Program-made: the position numbers and the translations under genes
The notes under the pieces: generated by a model
Told to the model about the DNA's origin: nothing
The model's database searches: none
What the model saw: the letters and a program-made list of their open reading frames with translations, nothing else
NCBI RefSeq assembly: GCF_000758525.1
Contig: NZ_CP009241.1
Location: 4,898,001-4,962,000 of the forward strand
Direction of reading: 5' to 3'
DNA from: Paenibacillus sp. FSL H7-0357
Lineage (GTDB): Bacteria > Bacillota > Bacilli > Paenibacillales > Paenibacillaceae
DNA length: 64,000 nucleotides
Shown: positions 25,218-33,632 of the stretch, piece by piece
How the letters are laid out: each line of letters starts with the position of its first letter
Position numbering within the stretch: position 1 is the first letter of the stretch

Positions 25218-26351
25218 TTACGGTTGCAGAGGGATGGTCACTTCCAAATCCTTCAGATATGTGCGCTTTCCCAGATTTTCAGTCCCTGGAAGAATATTGC
25301 CTTTGCTGTCTTTCTTTTGCCCAACAATACTAAAGTCATCATTCTTCATGGTCAATGTAAATGGTTTGATTGTTACCGTCTTAGGTGTAGCGGCAAATGG
25401 AGCATACAGTTCATTAACGTGATACGAAGTTTCCGGTTTGCTGTTGAAGAACCCGAATCTGTATGGGTCAAAGGCATTTCCCTGATCATCAACAATCTCA
25501 TAGTACACTTTACTTGCACTGTAGTCGCCTGACTGCTCCTTAGACTGTGGAACCTCACCTTGGCTGTCCAAGATCAGACGGGTGGAGACTGGAGAAACAA
25601 ACAATTCCTTGACGGTATAACTAAAGGATCCATCCGATTTGGAAATGTCCGGCTTGACCACAAGCGCATTGTCGTCCAACTGTACAGGTACCTTGAATTC
25701 ATAAGTTTCATTCACCTTAGCGATTTTAGCCTGAATCGTCAGATCGAATTGGTCAGGCAGATTCAAACCATGTGTCAATTCGACCAGATAAGCGTTCTCT
25801 TGAAATGGCACATCACCAAAACTACCTGAGCTGAACTTGATCTCCTGCCCGTCAGCAAGCAGAACCGGAAGTTCAAGTTTTGGTCTCGGATCATTCACAT
25901 CTGCACCTTCGTGTTCCAGCACGAAAGATAGACGTGTGCCATCATACAGCAGATTGCCCAGCTTCAGAGTGATTCCGTCATGAGTCACACTTTGTCCAGG
26001 TTCGGATAGAATTCCTTGCGCAATAGCGGTCTCTACCGCTTGATGGCTCGTTCCTTCATAAATGATGCCAAGGCCCGGAATCTGCTTTAGAGTTTCTGCC
26101 ATGACCGGTGATACAAATCCTGCGCCGATCGTACCTGCACCAAGCACCCCTGCAATTGATGCCGCAATTGCGGTTTTTTTGAAGACACTGGATTTTGAAT
26201 TCGATGTTCTTGTTCTTCTGCTCATATCATGCTCCCCAATCTTGTTCATAATGTAACTGCTCAGTTCTCGCTTTGGCAAAGTGGATTCACGAATTATTTG
26301 TTCAATGGCATCCAGCTCAGTATGTTCTGTTTGCTTCGGCAATTGTCCCAT
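25218..26351 (-). CDS. DUF4179-type anti-sigma factor
   Basis: 377 residues. A short cytoplasmic N-terminus (about 1-57) is followed by one membrane segment (about 58-82, AIAASIAGVLGAGTIGAGFVSPVMA). A DUF4179-like extracellular part follows (about 85-170, with VETAIAQGILSEPGQSVTHDGITL) and then a beta-rich C-terminal domain (DUF5643-like). Such proteins hold their partner ECF sigma factor at the membrane. Its start lies inside the 3' end of the sigma gene (35-base overlap), which supports pairing. Confidence 0.85.
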   Translation of the reverse strand: MGQLPKQTEHTELDAIEQIIRESTLPKRELSSYIMNKIGEHDMSRRTRTSNSKSSVFKKTAIAASIAGVLGAGTIGAGFVSPVMAETLKQIPGLGIIYEGTSHQAVETAIAQGILSEPGQSVTHDGITLKLGNLLYDGTRLSFVLEHEGADVNDPRPKLELPVLLADGQEIKFSSGSFGDVPFQENAYLVELTHGLNLPDQFDLTIQAKIAKVNETYEFKVPVQLDDNALVVKPDISKSDGSFSYTVKELFVSPVSTRLILDSQGEVPQSKEQSGDYSASKVYYEIVDDQGNAFDPYRFGFFNSKPETSYHVNELYAPFAATPKTVTIKPFTLTMKNDDFSIVGQKKDSKGNILPGTENLGKRTYLKDLEVTIPLQP

Positions 26352-26910
26352 GTACTCTCTCTCCTTTGTGGCCTATGCGTTCCATTAGCTTTTTGCGCAG
26401 CCGTTCATATTTTTTTCTGACCGTAGCGGTCTTGAGTCCCATAATTCCACTTATCTCCTCAAAGGTGTACTGTTCTACCGCTTTTAGAAGCAGGATATGA
26501 CGTTCTTCCGTTGTGAGATAGGCCATAAGTTCGTAGATCACCGAGTCTTGTCGGGAGATGTGCATCTGTGACTGCTCGTCTTTGCAATGTTCAACCAGCC
26601 TAAGCCAACGACCTTGTTTCTTCTTCATGTTGATCAAATGATGGTATGCCAGCTTGTAAAGCCAAGCCGAAAAAGAAATACTGCTACTGTAGTGATGAAG
26701 GTTCTGATAGGCGCGGATAAAGATTTCCTGCACGGCATCTTCTGTTTCTGTATGATTTTTTAGAATATAGAAACAATAGGTATACATTTGCCGCTCAAAC
26801 TGATGAATGATAATTTCGTAGGAATGCTTGTCTCCTGCTCTGACTGCTTCCACAGCCTTCTCGATCATTTTCTTCCTATCATCCTCTTCCCCGGGGATGG
26901 TTGGCTGCAC
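26317..26910 (-). CDS. ECF RNA polymerase sigma factor
   Basis: 197 residues from a GTG at 26910 (AAGGAGGTGAG upstream). Region 2: FERQMYTYCFYILKNHTETEDAVQEIFIRAYQNLHHY…FSAWLYKLAYHHLI. Region 4: ELMAYLTTEERHILLLKAVEQYTFEEISGIMGLKTATVRKKYERLRKKL. A SigW/SigV-like group-4 factor. Overlaps the anti-sigma gene. Upstream TGTCAC near 26970 might be part of an autoregulated promoter, not confirmed. Confidence 0.9.
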   Translation of the reverse strand: MQPTIPGEEDDRKKMIEKAVEAVRAGDKHSYEIIIHQFERQMYTYCFYILKNHTETEDAVQEIFIRAYQNLHHYSSSISFSAWLYKLAYHHLINMKKKQGRWLRLVEHCKDEQSQMHISRQDSVIYELMAYLTTEERHILLLKAVEQYTFEEISGIMGLKTATVRKKYERLRKKLMERIGHKGERVHGTIAEANRTY

Positions 26911-27006
26911 AATCTCACCTCCTTCCGTATGTTTACCTATATAACAATCCCAAAGCATGATATTGTGACACGATCAGGTGATTTCTTCTATTTCTTTCAA
27001 GCTTAC

Positions 27007-27033
27007 GAAAAAGACCCTTCCCTTGAAGAGTCT
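27007..27033 (-). terminator. Terminator after the 116-residue hypothetical gene
   Basis: AGAC-CTTC/GAAG-GTCT stem (27012-27033) followed by T residues on the minus strand. Nearly the same sequence as the terminator at 24151-24177. Confidence 0.75.
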
Positions 27034-27065
27034 AATTAGAATCGTATGTTCACAGCAAATTATCT

Positions 27066-27416
27066 TCATACACCGTAATGTATAACATATTTCTGTGCAG
27101 CAATCGCCTTCCTTAATAATGTCATTAAATCTGTTAGTTCCATTGATGCGGCTGATCTTCTATCTTTTGCAACAATGCTATAGAAAGCTTCTAATGATTC
27201 AGGCGGAATTAACGTGACTCCCCACCTCGCAAGCGCAAAATCCGGTCTGCTATAGGAGTGGAAGTAGGTTCTAATTAAAGTCAGGTCGCTCCACCAATCA
27301 TTCAGGATATCATCATCAATTGCCACACAATGATATTTCATAGGTTCATAGCAGACAGCATAATCCTTATCTTTCTCAAAATCATCTATGATACCGAATT
27401 CCGCCACGCAAGGCAT
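27066..27416 (-). CDS. Hypothetical cytoplasmic protein
   Basis: 116 residues without signal or membrane segments: MPCVAEFGIIDDFEKDKDYA start, central ARWGVTLIPPESLEAFYSIV and a C-terminal helix LMTLLRKAIAAQKYVIHYGV. AAAGGAGG lies at good spacing before the ATG and a terminator follows. No family recognised; the layout resembles small single-domain proteins sometimes found as immunity proteins. Confidence 0.6.
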   Translation of the reverse strand: MPCVAEFGIIDDFEKDKDYAVCYEPMKYHCVAIDDDILNDWWSDLTLIRTYFHSYSRPDFALARWGVTLIPPESLEAFYSIVAKDRRSAASMELTDLMTLLRKAIAAQKYVIHYGV

Positions 27417-27441
27417 AGGACTACCTCCTTTTCAAATCTCC

Positions 27442-28335
27442 TTAATACTCAATTTCCGCCATTTGCCACATTCGCTCTACGATCAAGCCTATTTCATGAA
27501 GCACAGAATCACTCCGTTTATCTTTCGGATACCCAAAATACAGATCAATCTCAAGATCAATGCCGTTCCAGATCTGCAGCTTATTGTCCTCGGCAAAACG
27601 CATTGCAATCGGCTCCGCCAGCAGCGAGCAGCCGGTCTCCCGCCCGACCAAATCCCCGATCAGCGATTCGTCATCGACATACATGATTTTGAGCGGAAGC
27701 AGTTTCTGCTGCAGGAAATAATCAATGGATTGTTTATAGAAGGGACAACCCTGTGTCGTCCAGATCCATGGCTTCTGAGTAAAATACTCCAACGTTAACT
27801 CCCCTTCAGGCATAGCCCAGCTGTTAGGGTAGACAACAACCATCCTGAAGGAATGCAGTTTGATCGAATGTACGGACGGATGTCCGGCAGTTCCATAGTA
27901 AAAACCCGCGCTTATCCGGGAGCTGGTCACATCCTTAAAGAAATCTTCACTTTTGATGTCCATAAAATGCAGCTCTACTTGCGGCAAACTCTCCGAGATG
28001 AACTCAATCAATGGTTTGATTTGAAGAACCTGCCCGTCTGTATTCAATCCAATCCGAATGGGTTCCGTTGAATTTGTCAGCAAATCACTTGCTTTATTGT
28101 GAAAATCGTCAATGGATACGAGTATTTTCTGCGCTTCCGGCAGTAGCTGTGAACCTTTTTCCGTAAGGACCATCCCTCTGGAGGTTCGGTAAAAAAGTGC
28201 AAAACCCAGCTCATTCTCCAGAGCTTTCAGCTGCGCGCTTGTTGCCGGTTGGCTCGTGTTGAGCTGTGCTGCCGCTTCAGTTAAATTGCCTGTCCGGGCG
28301 ATCTCGACAAAGGTCTTTAATTGGTACAGTTCCAT
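27442..28335 (-). CDS. LysR-family transcriptional regulator
   Basis: 297 residues. Winged helix at the N-terminus: LYQLKTFVEIARTGNLTEAAAQLNTSQPATSAQLKALENELGFALFYR (2-49), then a two-lobed effector domain starting with IRIGLNTDG. The ATG at 28335 follows GGGGGGAG. Divergently transcribed from a LysE-type exporter gene, the classical arrangement (LysG/LysE, ArgP/ArgO), so it probably activates that gene when a small substrate accumulates. Confidence 0.9.
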   Translation of the reverse strand: MELYQLKTFVEIARTGNLTEAAAQLNTSQPATSAQLKALENELGFALFYRTSRGMVLTEKGSQLLPEAQKILVSIDDFHNKASDLLTNSTEPIRIGLNTDGQVLQIKPLIEFISESLPQVELHFMDIKSEDFFKDVTSSRISAGFYYGTAGHPSVHSIKLHSFRMVVVYPNSWAMPEGELTLEYFTQKPWIWTTQGCPFYKQSIDYFLQQKLLPLKIMYVDDESLIGDLVGRETGCSLLAEPIAMRFAEDNKLQIWNGIDLEIDLYFGYPKDKRSDSVLHEIGLIVERMWQMAEIEY

Positions 28336-28468
28336 GGCTCTCCCCCCTTTAATTGCGGTTAAATAAACCATCCGTTTTTCCGATCGACTTCATCTGAACA
28401 TACAATTGGACGGCGTGATTCGGATCAACTATAGTAACTCCAGAATGACTGACAAGGAGTGTGCAATT

Positions 28469-29056
28469 ATGTCTCTATTCATTGCCATGTGCTTTTTTTC
28501 ATTAACCATGTCGATTTCTCCCGGTCCGGTGAACATGACAATTCTGTCTACAGGAGTCAATTACGGATTCAAGCGCTCTATCCCGTTGGTGTCCGGCGCA
28601 ACTGTCGGCTTTACGCTCTTGCTAATCGCCGTTGGACTTGGAATATCCAATCTCGTAGCCCAAGCTCCGGTATTCTATCAGTTGCTAAGATACGCGGGCA
28701 CAGGGTACATGAGTTATATTGGCTACAAAATAATGGTATCCCGTCCAGAGATCGAATTCAAGGAGGAGAGGCTCCCATATTACCGTCATGGCTTGCTCAT
28801 GCAGTGGCTTAATCCCAAGGCTTGGATCGCTTGCCTTTCCGGTGTTTCGGCCTTTGGGTTAAATGAATCCTATTCTTCCCTGCTTGTCTTTGTATGTATC
28901 TATTTCCTGATCTGCTATCTTTCGCTTTCCGCCTGGGCCCTTCTGGGCTCAAAACTGCAATTTCTCACCAAAGTGAAGAACGGGATCAAAGTGTTTAACC
29001 TGGTAATGGGAGGATCATTGATTATAGTAGCAGTTTATCTGATGTTCACGAAATAG
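28469..29056 (+). CDS. LysE/RhtB-family amino-acid exporter
   Basis: 195 residues, about six membrane segments. N-terminal SISPGPVNMTILSTGVNYGFKRSIPLVSGATVG is the family signature; LMQWLNPKAWIACLSGVSAF is the second conserved block. Exports amino acids or derivatives. The ATG at 28469 has AAGGAG nine bases upstream; an earlier in-frame ATG at 28406 lacks one. The divergent LysR gene is the likely regulator. Confidence 0.9.
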   Translation: MSLFIAMCFFSLTMSISPGPVNMTILSTGVNYGFKRSIPLVSGATVGFTLLLIAVGLGISNLVAQAPVFYQLLRYAGTGYMSYIGYKIMVSRPEIEFKEERLPYYRHGLLMQWLNPKAWIACLSGVSAFGLNESYSSLLVFVCIYFLICYLSLSAWALLGSKLQFLTKVKNGIKVFNLVMGGSLIIVAVYLMFTK

Positions 29057-29266
29057 CATGGCTTCAACTTTTAACACTTCAGCCGGCATATAGGCCTCTT
29101 TAGCTTGTTAAGAGAATTATACTGTGCGTAGTCAAATCCAGTAATTGACATGAATTTTACATAATAAGGTTGCATTTCTCTTAAATCCTTCTCCCAATCT
29201 AGTTGATTTTGAGCGCTTCCATGTAATAGAATGGACTAATTAAAAAGAAAAGGATGCGCATAACCG

Positions 29267-31141
29267 ATGCGGTTGAAGAAACCACGTACACTCAGTAAAA
29301 GATCCATATTATTTTTCTCACTGATCATGCTTGCCAAAAGCTATTTTGCTTGGTATTACTTGTTCGAAGACGGGCCAACCTGGACTACATGGTTCAAAGA
29401 AATTCCTTTTGTGCTATTGATCTTCTGCTTGATCGAATGGTTCGCTACGAAACGTAAAATAGCCATCTACATGTTTGTGAATTTGCTCATTACCGTTTTG
29501 TTCTTCTCTTTGATTGTATATCATAATCATTTTGGTATTATTGCTACCTCTCAGGTCATCGGCCAGGCGAAACAGGTGGGAGCCGTGAAGAAAAGTATTT
29601 TTTCGGTCATGCACCCTCAATATATGCTTATTTTTCTGGATATCATTATCATTAGTTTTGTTATGTTTAGCCGAAAGAAAGCAGTCGCCTGGAAAAAAGC
29701 CATGTCACGCCGAAGTAACCGCAAAGTGGTGGCTGCCTTGTTCTGTGTTTCTTTCGCGATCTGTGTAATGAATATTTTTCCGAACCAGGCCAGTATGAAT
29801 GAAACCATCCAGGCTGAGCAAATGGGAATTCTCAACTATGAAGCCTACGCCCTGCTTGCGGAGCGTGAAGAAGAGCTTATTGAGCTCTCCAAAATTAATC
29901 AATCCGTCATTGATCAAACTAAAGGCATTGAGGCTCAATCTAATCCGCTCTTGTTCGGAGCCGCCAAAGGAAAGAACCTGATTATTATTCAAATGGAGTC
30001 TTTTCAGAACTTCCTGATTAACTTGTCGATTGACGGGCAGGAAATCACTCCGAATCTGAACAAGCTTGCCGCCGGGAATTTCTATTTCCCCCGTTTCTAC
30101 CAGCAGGTTGGACAAGGCAACACTTCCGATGCTGAATTTATCGTGAACACTTCCTTTTATGTGCCACCGAATGGTCCAGCTACTGATATATATGCTCCCA
30201 AAGAGCTTCCAAGCTTACCTAAGCTGCTCCAGGCGCAGGGTTATGATACAGCAACCTTCCATACGAATGAAGTTGACTTTTGGAACCGCGGGGAGCTTTA
30301 TGAGGCATTAGGATTCGACCGCTTTTATGACAAATCTTACTTCGGTGAAGATGACACCGTCTTCTACGGGGCGTCCGATGAAGTTCTTTACAAGAAGACA
30401 TCGCAAGAGCTGGCCAGAATGGACCAAAGTGCTCAACCTTTCTATTCACATGTAATCTCCATGTCCTCTCATAATCCGTTCTCGATTCCGGAAAGCAAAT
30501 ACAAAATGACATTGCCGGAGCGATTCGAAGGAACGCTCGTTGGCGATTATATTCGTGCTCAGAATTACGCGGATTACGCGCTTGGACAGTTTATCGACGA
30601 ACTAAAGCAGAACGGCGTATGGGATAACAGCTTAATCGCATTATATGGTGATCATCGGGGACTTCCTATTTTCTCACTTAAGGATGAGGATAAAGTCTTA
30701 CTTCAGGAAATTCTGAACCATGAATATACGGAACGCGATTTGATTAATATTCCGTTAATCATAGCTTCTAAGGGGATTACGGCTCCAACCGTAAAGGATC
30801 AATTAGGCGGACAGGTTGACATTTTACCTACGGTATCCAATTTATTAGGGGTAACGTTAGATAACCATATTCATTTTGGACAGGATCTGTTAAATGAATC
30901 CGCCTATAACCTGCTGCCTCAACGCTATTATTTACCTACCGGATCTTTCGTGAATAACGAAGAGCTTTTCTTGTCCGGCAGCGGGTTTGAAGACGGCCAA
31001 CATTATACTTTATCCGGAGATGGCGCTAAACCGCTTCAATCCACAGAAGATGAGTTCAATCGTGCCCTGGAGCTCCTCCGGCTGTCAGACAGTTATGTGA
31101 CGCAATTACCTGATAGAGAAGTTGCCGAAGTAGAACAGTAG
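29267..31141 (+). CDS. LtaS-family lipoteichoic acid synthase
   Basis: 624 residues: five N-terminal membrane segments (about 12-185) and an extracellular alkaline-phosphatase-like sulfatase domain. Active-site pieces: metal ligand Glu244 in IIIQMESFQNF, catalytic Thr286 in GQGNTSDAEF, SMSSHNPF, and Asp462-His463 in YGDHRG. Polymerises glycerol phosphate from phosphatidylglycerol onto the lipid anchor. A signal-peptidase-like Ala-x-Ala was not clearly seen near 200. It may be the main synthase or a YfnI/YqgS-type paralogue. Ribosome-binding site is weak (AAAGGA, 12 bases). A strong terminator follows. Confidence 0.93.
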   Translation: MRLKKPRTLSKRSILFFSLIMLAKSYFAWYYLFEDGPTWTTWFKEIPFVLLIFCLIEWFATKRKIAIYMFVNLLITVLFFSLIVYHNHFGIIATSQVIGQAKQVGAVKKSIFSVMHPQYMLIFLDIIIISFVMFSRKKAVAWKKAMSRRSNRKVVAALFCVSFAICVMNIFPNQASMNETIQAEQMGILNYEAYALLAEREEELIELSKINQSVIDQTKGIEAQSNPLLFGAAKGKNLIIIQMESFQNFLINLSIDGQEITPNLNKLAAGNFYFPRFYQQVGQGNTSDAEFIVNTSFYVPPNGPATDIYAPKELPSLPKLLQAQGYDTATFHTNEVDFWNRGELYEALGFDRFYDKSYFGEDDTVFYGASDEVLYKKTSQELARMDQSAQPFYSHVISMSSHNPFSIPESKYKMTLPERFEGTLVGDYIRAQNYADYALGQFIDELKQNGVWDNSLIALYGDHRGLPIFSLKDEDKVLLQEILNHEYTERDLINIPLIIASKGITAPTVKDQLGGQVDILPTVSNLLGVTLDNHIHFGQDLLNESAYNLLPQRYYLPTGSFVNNEELFLSGSGFEDGQHYTLSGDGAKPLQSTEDEFNRALELLRLSDSYVTQLPDREVAEVEQ

Positions 31142-31185
31142 GCACAGCCCTCACAGCAAGGACAGCCCTACATAGCTCATTCAAC

Positions 31186-31214
31186 CCCACCGTTATTAAA
31201 CGGTGGGTTTTTTT
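31186..31214 (+). terminator. Terminator of the ltaS-type gene
   Basis: Perfect 9-bp stem CCCACCGTT/AACGGTGGG (31186-31194 and 31199-31207), tetraloop ATTA, then seven T. Confidence 0.92.
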
Positions 31215-31287
31215 GTAGGCACTTAACCCAATCAGCTGAATAATATGTCTTGAAAAGACAAATTAACGGATGAATGAGGGAAGCCTA

Positions 31288-32097
31288 ATGGAACATTGGA
31301 TTAGAGTAGAACCGCAGGTGAATGTATATGTAAATGATATCAACCCGCTAGGCAGGAAAACGATATTGTTCATCCATGGCTGGCCTGTGAACCACAAGAT
31401 GTTCGAATATCAGTGCAATCGTCTGGTGCCCATGGGATATCGCTGTATCGGAATGGATATGCGGGGATTCGGGAATTCGGATAAACCTCTGAGCGGATAC
31501 GACTACAATCGGTTAGCGGATGATATCCGGTGTGTTATCGGGGCCTTAGGGCTTCGGGACATTACACTCGCGGGACACTCCACCGGAGGAGCTGTAACTA
31601 TACGTTATATGGCCCGCCACAACGGGTATGGGGTGTCCAAACTTGCGCTTTTCGCCTCGGCTGCTCCCAGCCTGATTCAGCGGCCCGGTTTTCCTTATGG
31701 CACCACAAAAGAAGCTATAGATCAGATCATTCAAGCGACCTATCAGGATCGGCCCAAGATGCTGCATGACTTCGGAGAACAATTCTTCTATCAAAAAGTA
31801 TCGCAGCCGTTCTCGGACTGGTTCTTCCAATTAGGACTGCAGGCAGCGAGCTGGTCCACTATAGCCGTCTCCAACGCCTGGCTCGCCGAAGTATTATTTC
31901 AGGATCTCCCAAAAATACAGGTCCCTACTTTGATTCTTCATGGCATCCATGATCAAGTTTGTTACTACCCTTTGGCTGTGGTGCAGCATCAAGGGATAAA
32001 GAATTCTGTGCTTGTGCCATTCGAGAATAGCGGCCACGGATTGTTCTATGACGAATGCGAAAAATTCAACCGGGAACTATCCAGGTTTGTCGGGTAG
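31288..32097 (+). CDS. Alpha/beta-fold hydrolase
   Basis: 269 residues with oxyanion block FIHGWPVNHKMFEYQ, DMRGFGNSDKP, nucleophile elbow GHSTGG (Ser), acid in ILHGIHDQVC and His in NSGHGLFYDE. The pattern matches the non-heme chloroperoxidase/esterase group. ATG 31288 is preferred (GAGGGAAG upstream). It is followed 23 bases later by a lipase gene and the two may share a transcript. Substrate unknown. Confidence 0.88.
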   Translation: MEHWIRVEPQVNVYVNDINPLGRKTILFIHGWPVNHKMFEYQCNRLVPMGYRCIGMDMRGFGNSDKPLSGYDYNRLADDIRCVIGALGLRDITLAGHSTGGAVTIRYMARHNGYGVSKLALFASAAPSLIQRPGFPYGTTKEAIDQIIQATYQDRPKMLHDFGEQFFYQKVSQPFSDWFFQLGLQAASWSTIAVSNAWLAEVLFQDLPKIQVPTLILHGIHDQVCYYPLAVVQHQGIKNSVLVPFENSGHGLFYDECEKFNRELSRFVG

Positions 32098-32120
32098 CCT
32101 AAATAAGAAAGAAGGGCGGG

Positions 32121-32930
32121 ATGCAGATGGGCAGCAATAAGGGTTATGAGCAATGGGCGATTTTTCTGGCTGCTGTCTGCGGACAGACCTATGCGCAATT
32201 TTCGAATACGGATGGTTCGTTCGCCGTGCCGGCGAATTATTCGGTCAATCATGTAATCAAGGCGAAATCCTTGGGCCATGTATGGGAAAACTTCGGATTT
32301 ATTATGGAATCTCCACAGGAGATAATTATTGCTTTTCGGGGGACCAGCTCGACAACCAATTGGATCTCGGACATCATCGCCTCACAGAGAAAATTCAAAT
32401 ATATTAAGGAAGATTGCCTTACCCATCGCGGGTTCACAGACATCTATTCTTCGGCCCGTGAAGGAATTCTCTCAGCACTGTCCAAGATCGAACCCGGCAA
32501 GACATTATACATTACAGGCCACAGCCTCGGTGCAGCACTTGCGACAATGTGTGCAGTCGATCTGAGTGCCAATACGGATTACCGCTCACCATATCTATTC
32601 ACTTATGGGTCCCCTCGTGTAGGCGATCCAGCCTTTGCAAAAGTATGTACAAGGTATGTTCCGAACAGCTACCGCATTGCCAATCCTTTTGACGTCGTGA
32701 CCTACACTCCACCCTCTATCTACAAGCTGCCTAAGCGGGAAAAAAGGTACTATTACAGTCATGTCCAGACTCTAAATCCGCAGTCTTTCCAGAATGGTGC
32801 TGTTGGTCTCAATCACATTATTGGAAGTTATTTCACAGCGCTCTCCAAGCTTCAGCCGGAGTTTACCGAACAATTATGTCAGGCGAATCCCGGTTTTTGC
32901 CCGCTCATTGAAGTGAAAGTGCCAAACTAA
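32121..32930 (+). CDS. Class 3 lipase family protein
   Basis: 269 residues. IIIAFRGTSSTTNWISDI and HRGFTDIYSSAREGI are class 3 landmarks; nucleophile Ser in ITGHSLGAALATM; FTYGSPRVGDPAF precedes the Asp of NPFDVVTYTPP; His in NHIIGSY. No signal peptide, so intracellular or non-classically released. Start may be 32121 or the second ATG at 32127, which has better spacing from AAGGGCGGG. Cleaves lipid or other ester bonds. Confidence 0.88.
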   Translation: MQMGSNKGYEQWAIFLAAVCGQTYAQFSNTDGSFAVPANYSVNHVIKAKSLGHVWENFGFIMESPQEIIIAFRGTSSTTNWISDIIASQRKFKYIKEDCLTHRGFTDIYSSAREGILSALSKIEPGKTLYITGHSLGAALATMCAVDLSANTDYRSPYLFTYGSPRVGDPAFAKVCTRYVPNSYRIANPFDVVTYTPPSIYKLPKREKRYYYSHVQTLNPQSFQNGAVGLNHIIGSYFTALSKLQPEFTEQLCQANPGFCPLIEVKVPN

Positions 32931-32958
32931 TTCAGGCCGCTATCCATGAATTGGCGCC

Positions 32959-33459
32959 TTATTGTATCCATTCCATCAAGTACAACCGTTGCTTATCCAC
33001 GTTAAGGATGATGATGCAGTAACTGCCGTCCTCTTTCTTTTTGTAATAATAATAATCACCTGCGTTATACTCCGTCGGGTAGTTCTGATAAAGTTTACCG
33101 TATTCAGCAATCTCTTTCTGTGACACCGGTATAATAGATTGTGTGAACCGCAATACTTCTTCTTCCAGGGAATGCCTTGATTCTTCAGTTATTGGCTGCC
33201 AGAGTGCCTGGTCTTGAACCTTTGCCAGTTGTTCTTCGTTATAATTCAGAACATAGTATCCTTCTCCATCCCCATGAAAACTCGGTTCACTTTCAAATAC
33301 TACTACTAGCTCAGCTGGTTTGGGGATCGTTATTCCCCACCTGCCGCTCCACATATCATAGTTTGCGGTATCGTTGTCATACATTTTATAACCCGCACCT
33401 ATACCGATAACGATTAAAAAAATGACGCCACTCCATATGGCTACTGTCTTCCTTCGCAT
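32959..33459 (-). CDS. Hypothetical single-pass membrane protein
   Basis: 166 residues: one N-terminal membrane segment (AIWSGVIFLIVIGIGAGY, about 7-24) and an extracellular domain with WGITIPKPAELVVVFESEPSFHGDGEGYYVLNY and a Tyr-rich YYYYKKKEDGSYCIIILN. GGAGGAAG precedes the ATG. Convergent with the lipase gene. Family not recognised. Confidence 0.65.
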   Translation of the reverse strand: MRRKTVAIWSGVIFLIVIGIGAGYKMYDNDTANYDMWSGRWGITIPKPAELVVVFESEPSFHGDGEGYYVLNYNEEQLAKVQDQALWQPITEESRHSLEEEVLRFTQSIIPVSQKEIAEYGKLYQNYPTEYNAGDYYYYKKKEDGSYCIIILNVDKQRLYLMEWIQ

Positions 33460-33574
33460 TGTTGCTTCCTCCTGCCTTGGGTACTCCCCGAAATAATTGC
33501 TACACTTTCAAAAGTAAATATTTGTTATTATACCTTGAATGGTTATTGTTTGCACTCTACTATCCCAATTGCGG

Positions 33575-33589
33575 TCATAATGATTGTGA
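33575..33589. promoter_or_regulatory. Fur-like box before the Btr-like regulator
   Basis: TCATAATGATTGTGA fits the 7-1-7 Fur consensus TGATAATNATTATCA at 11 of 14 positions and lies about 45 bases before the probable start codon of the iron regulator. Confidence 0.5.
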
Positions 33590-33632
33590 GCTAGAATGTT
33601 CTTTAATTAGCCATAGAGGTGGTGATTTTTAC

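Noticed and set aside
28336..28468. LysR operator (T-N11-A) between the lysR and lysE genes
   Set aside because: Several weak T-N11-A matches exist by chance in this AT-rich stretch; none is clearly symmetrical.
33459..33632. Longer N-terminus of the Btr-like regulator
   Set aside because: The frame is open, but this part contains a Fur-like box, lacks a ribosome-binding site, and its translation looks non-protein-like.
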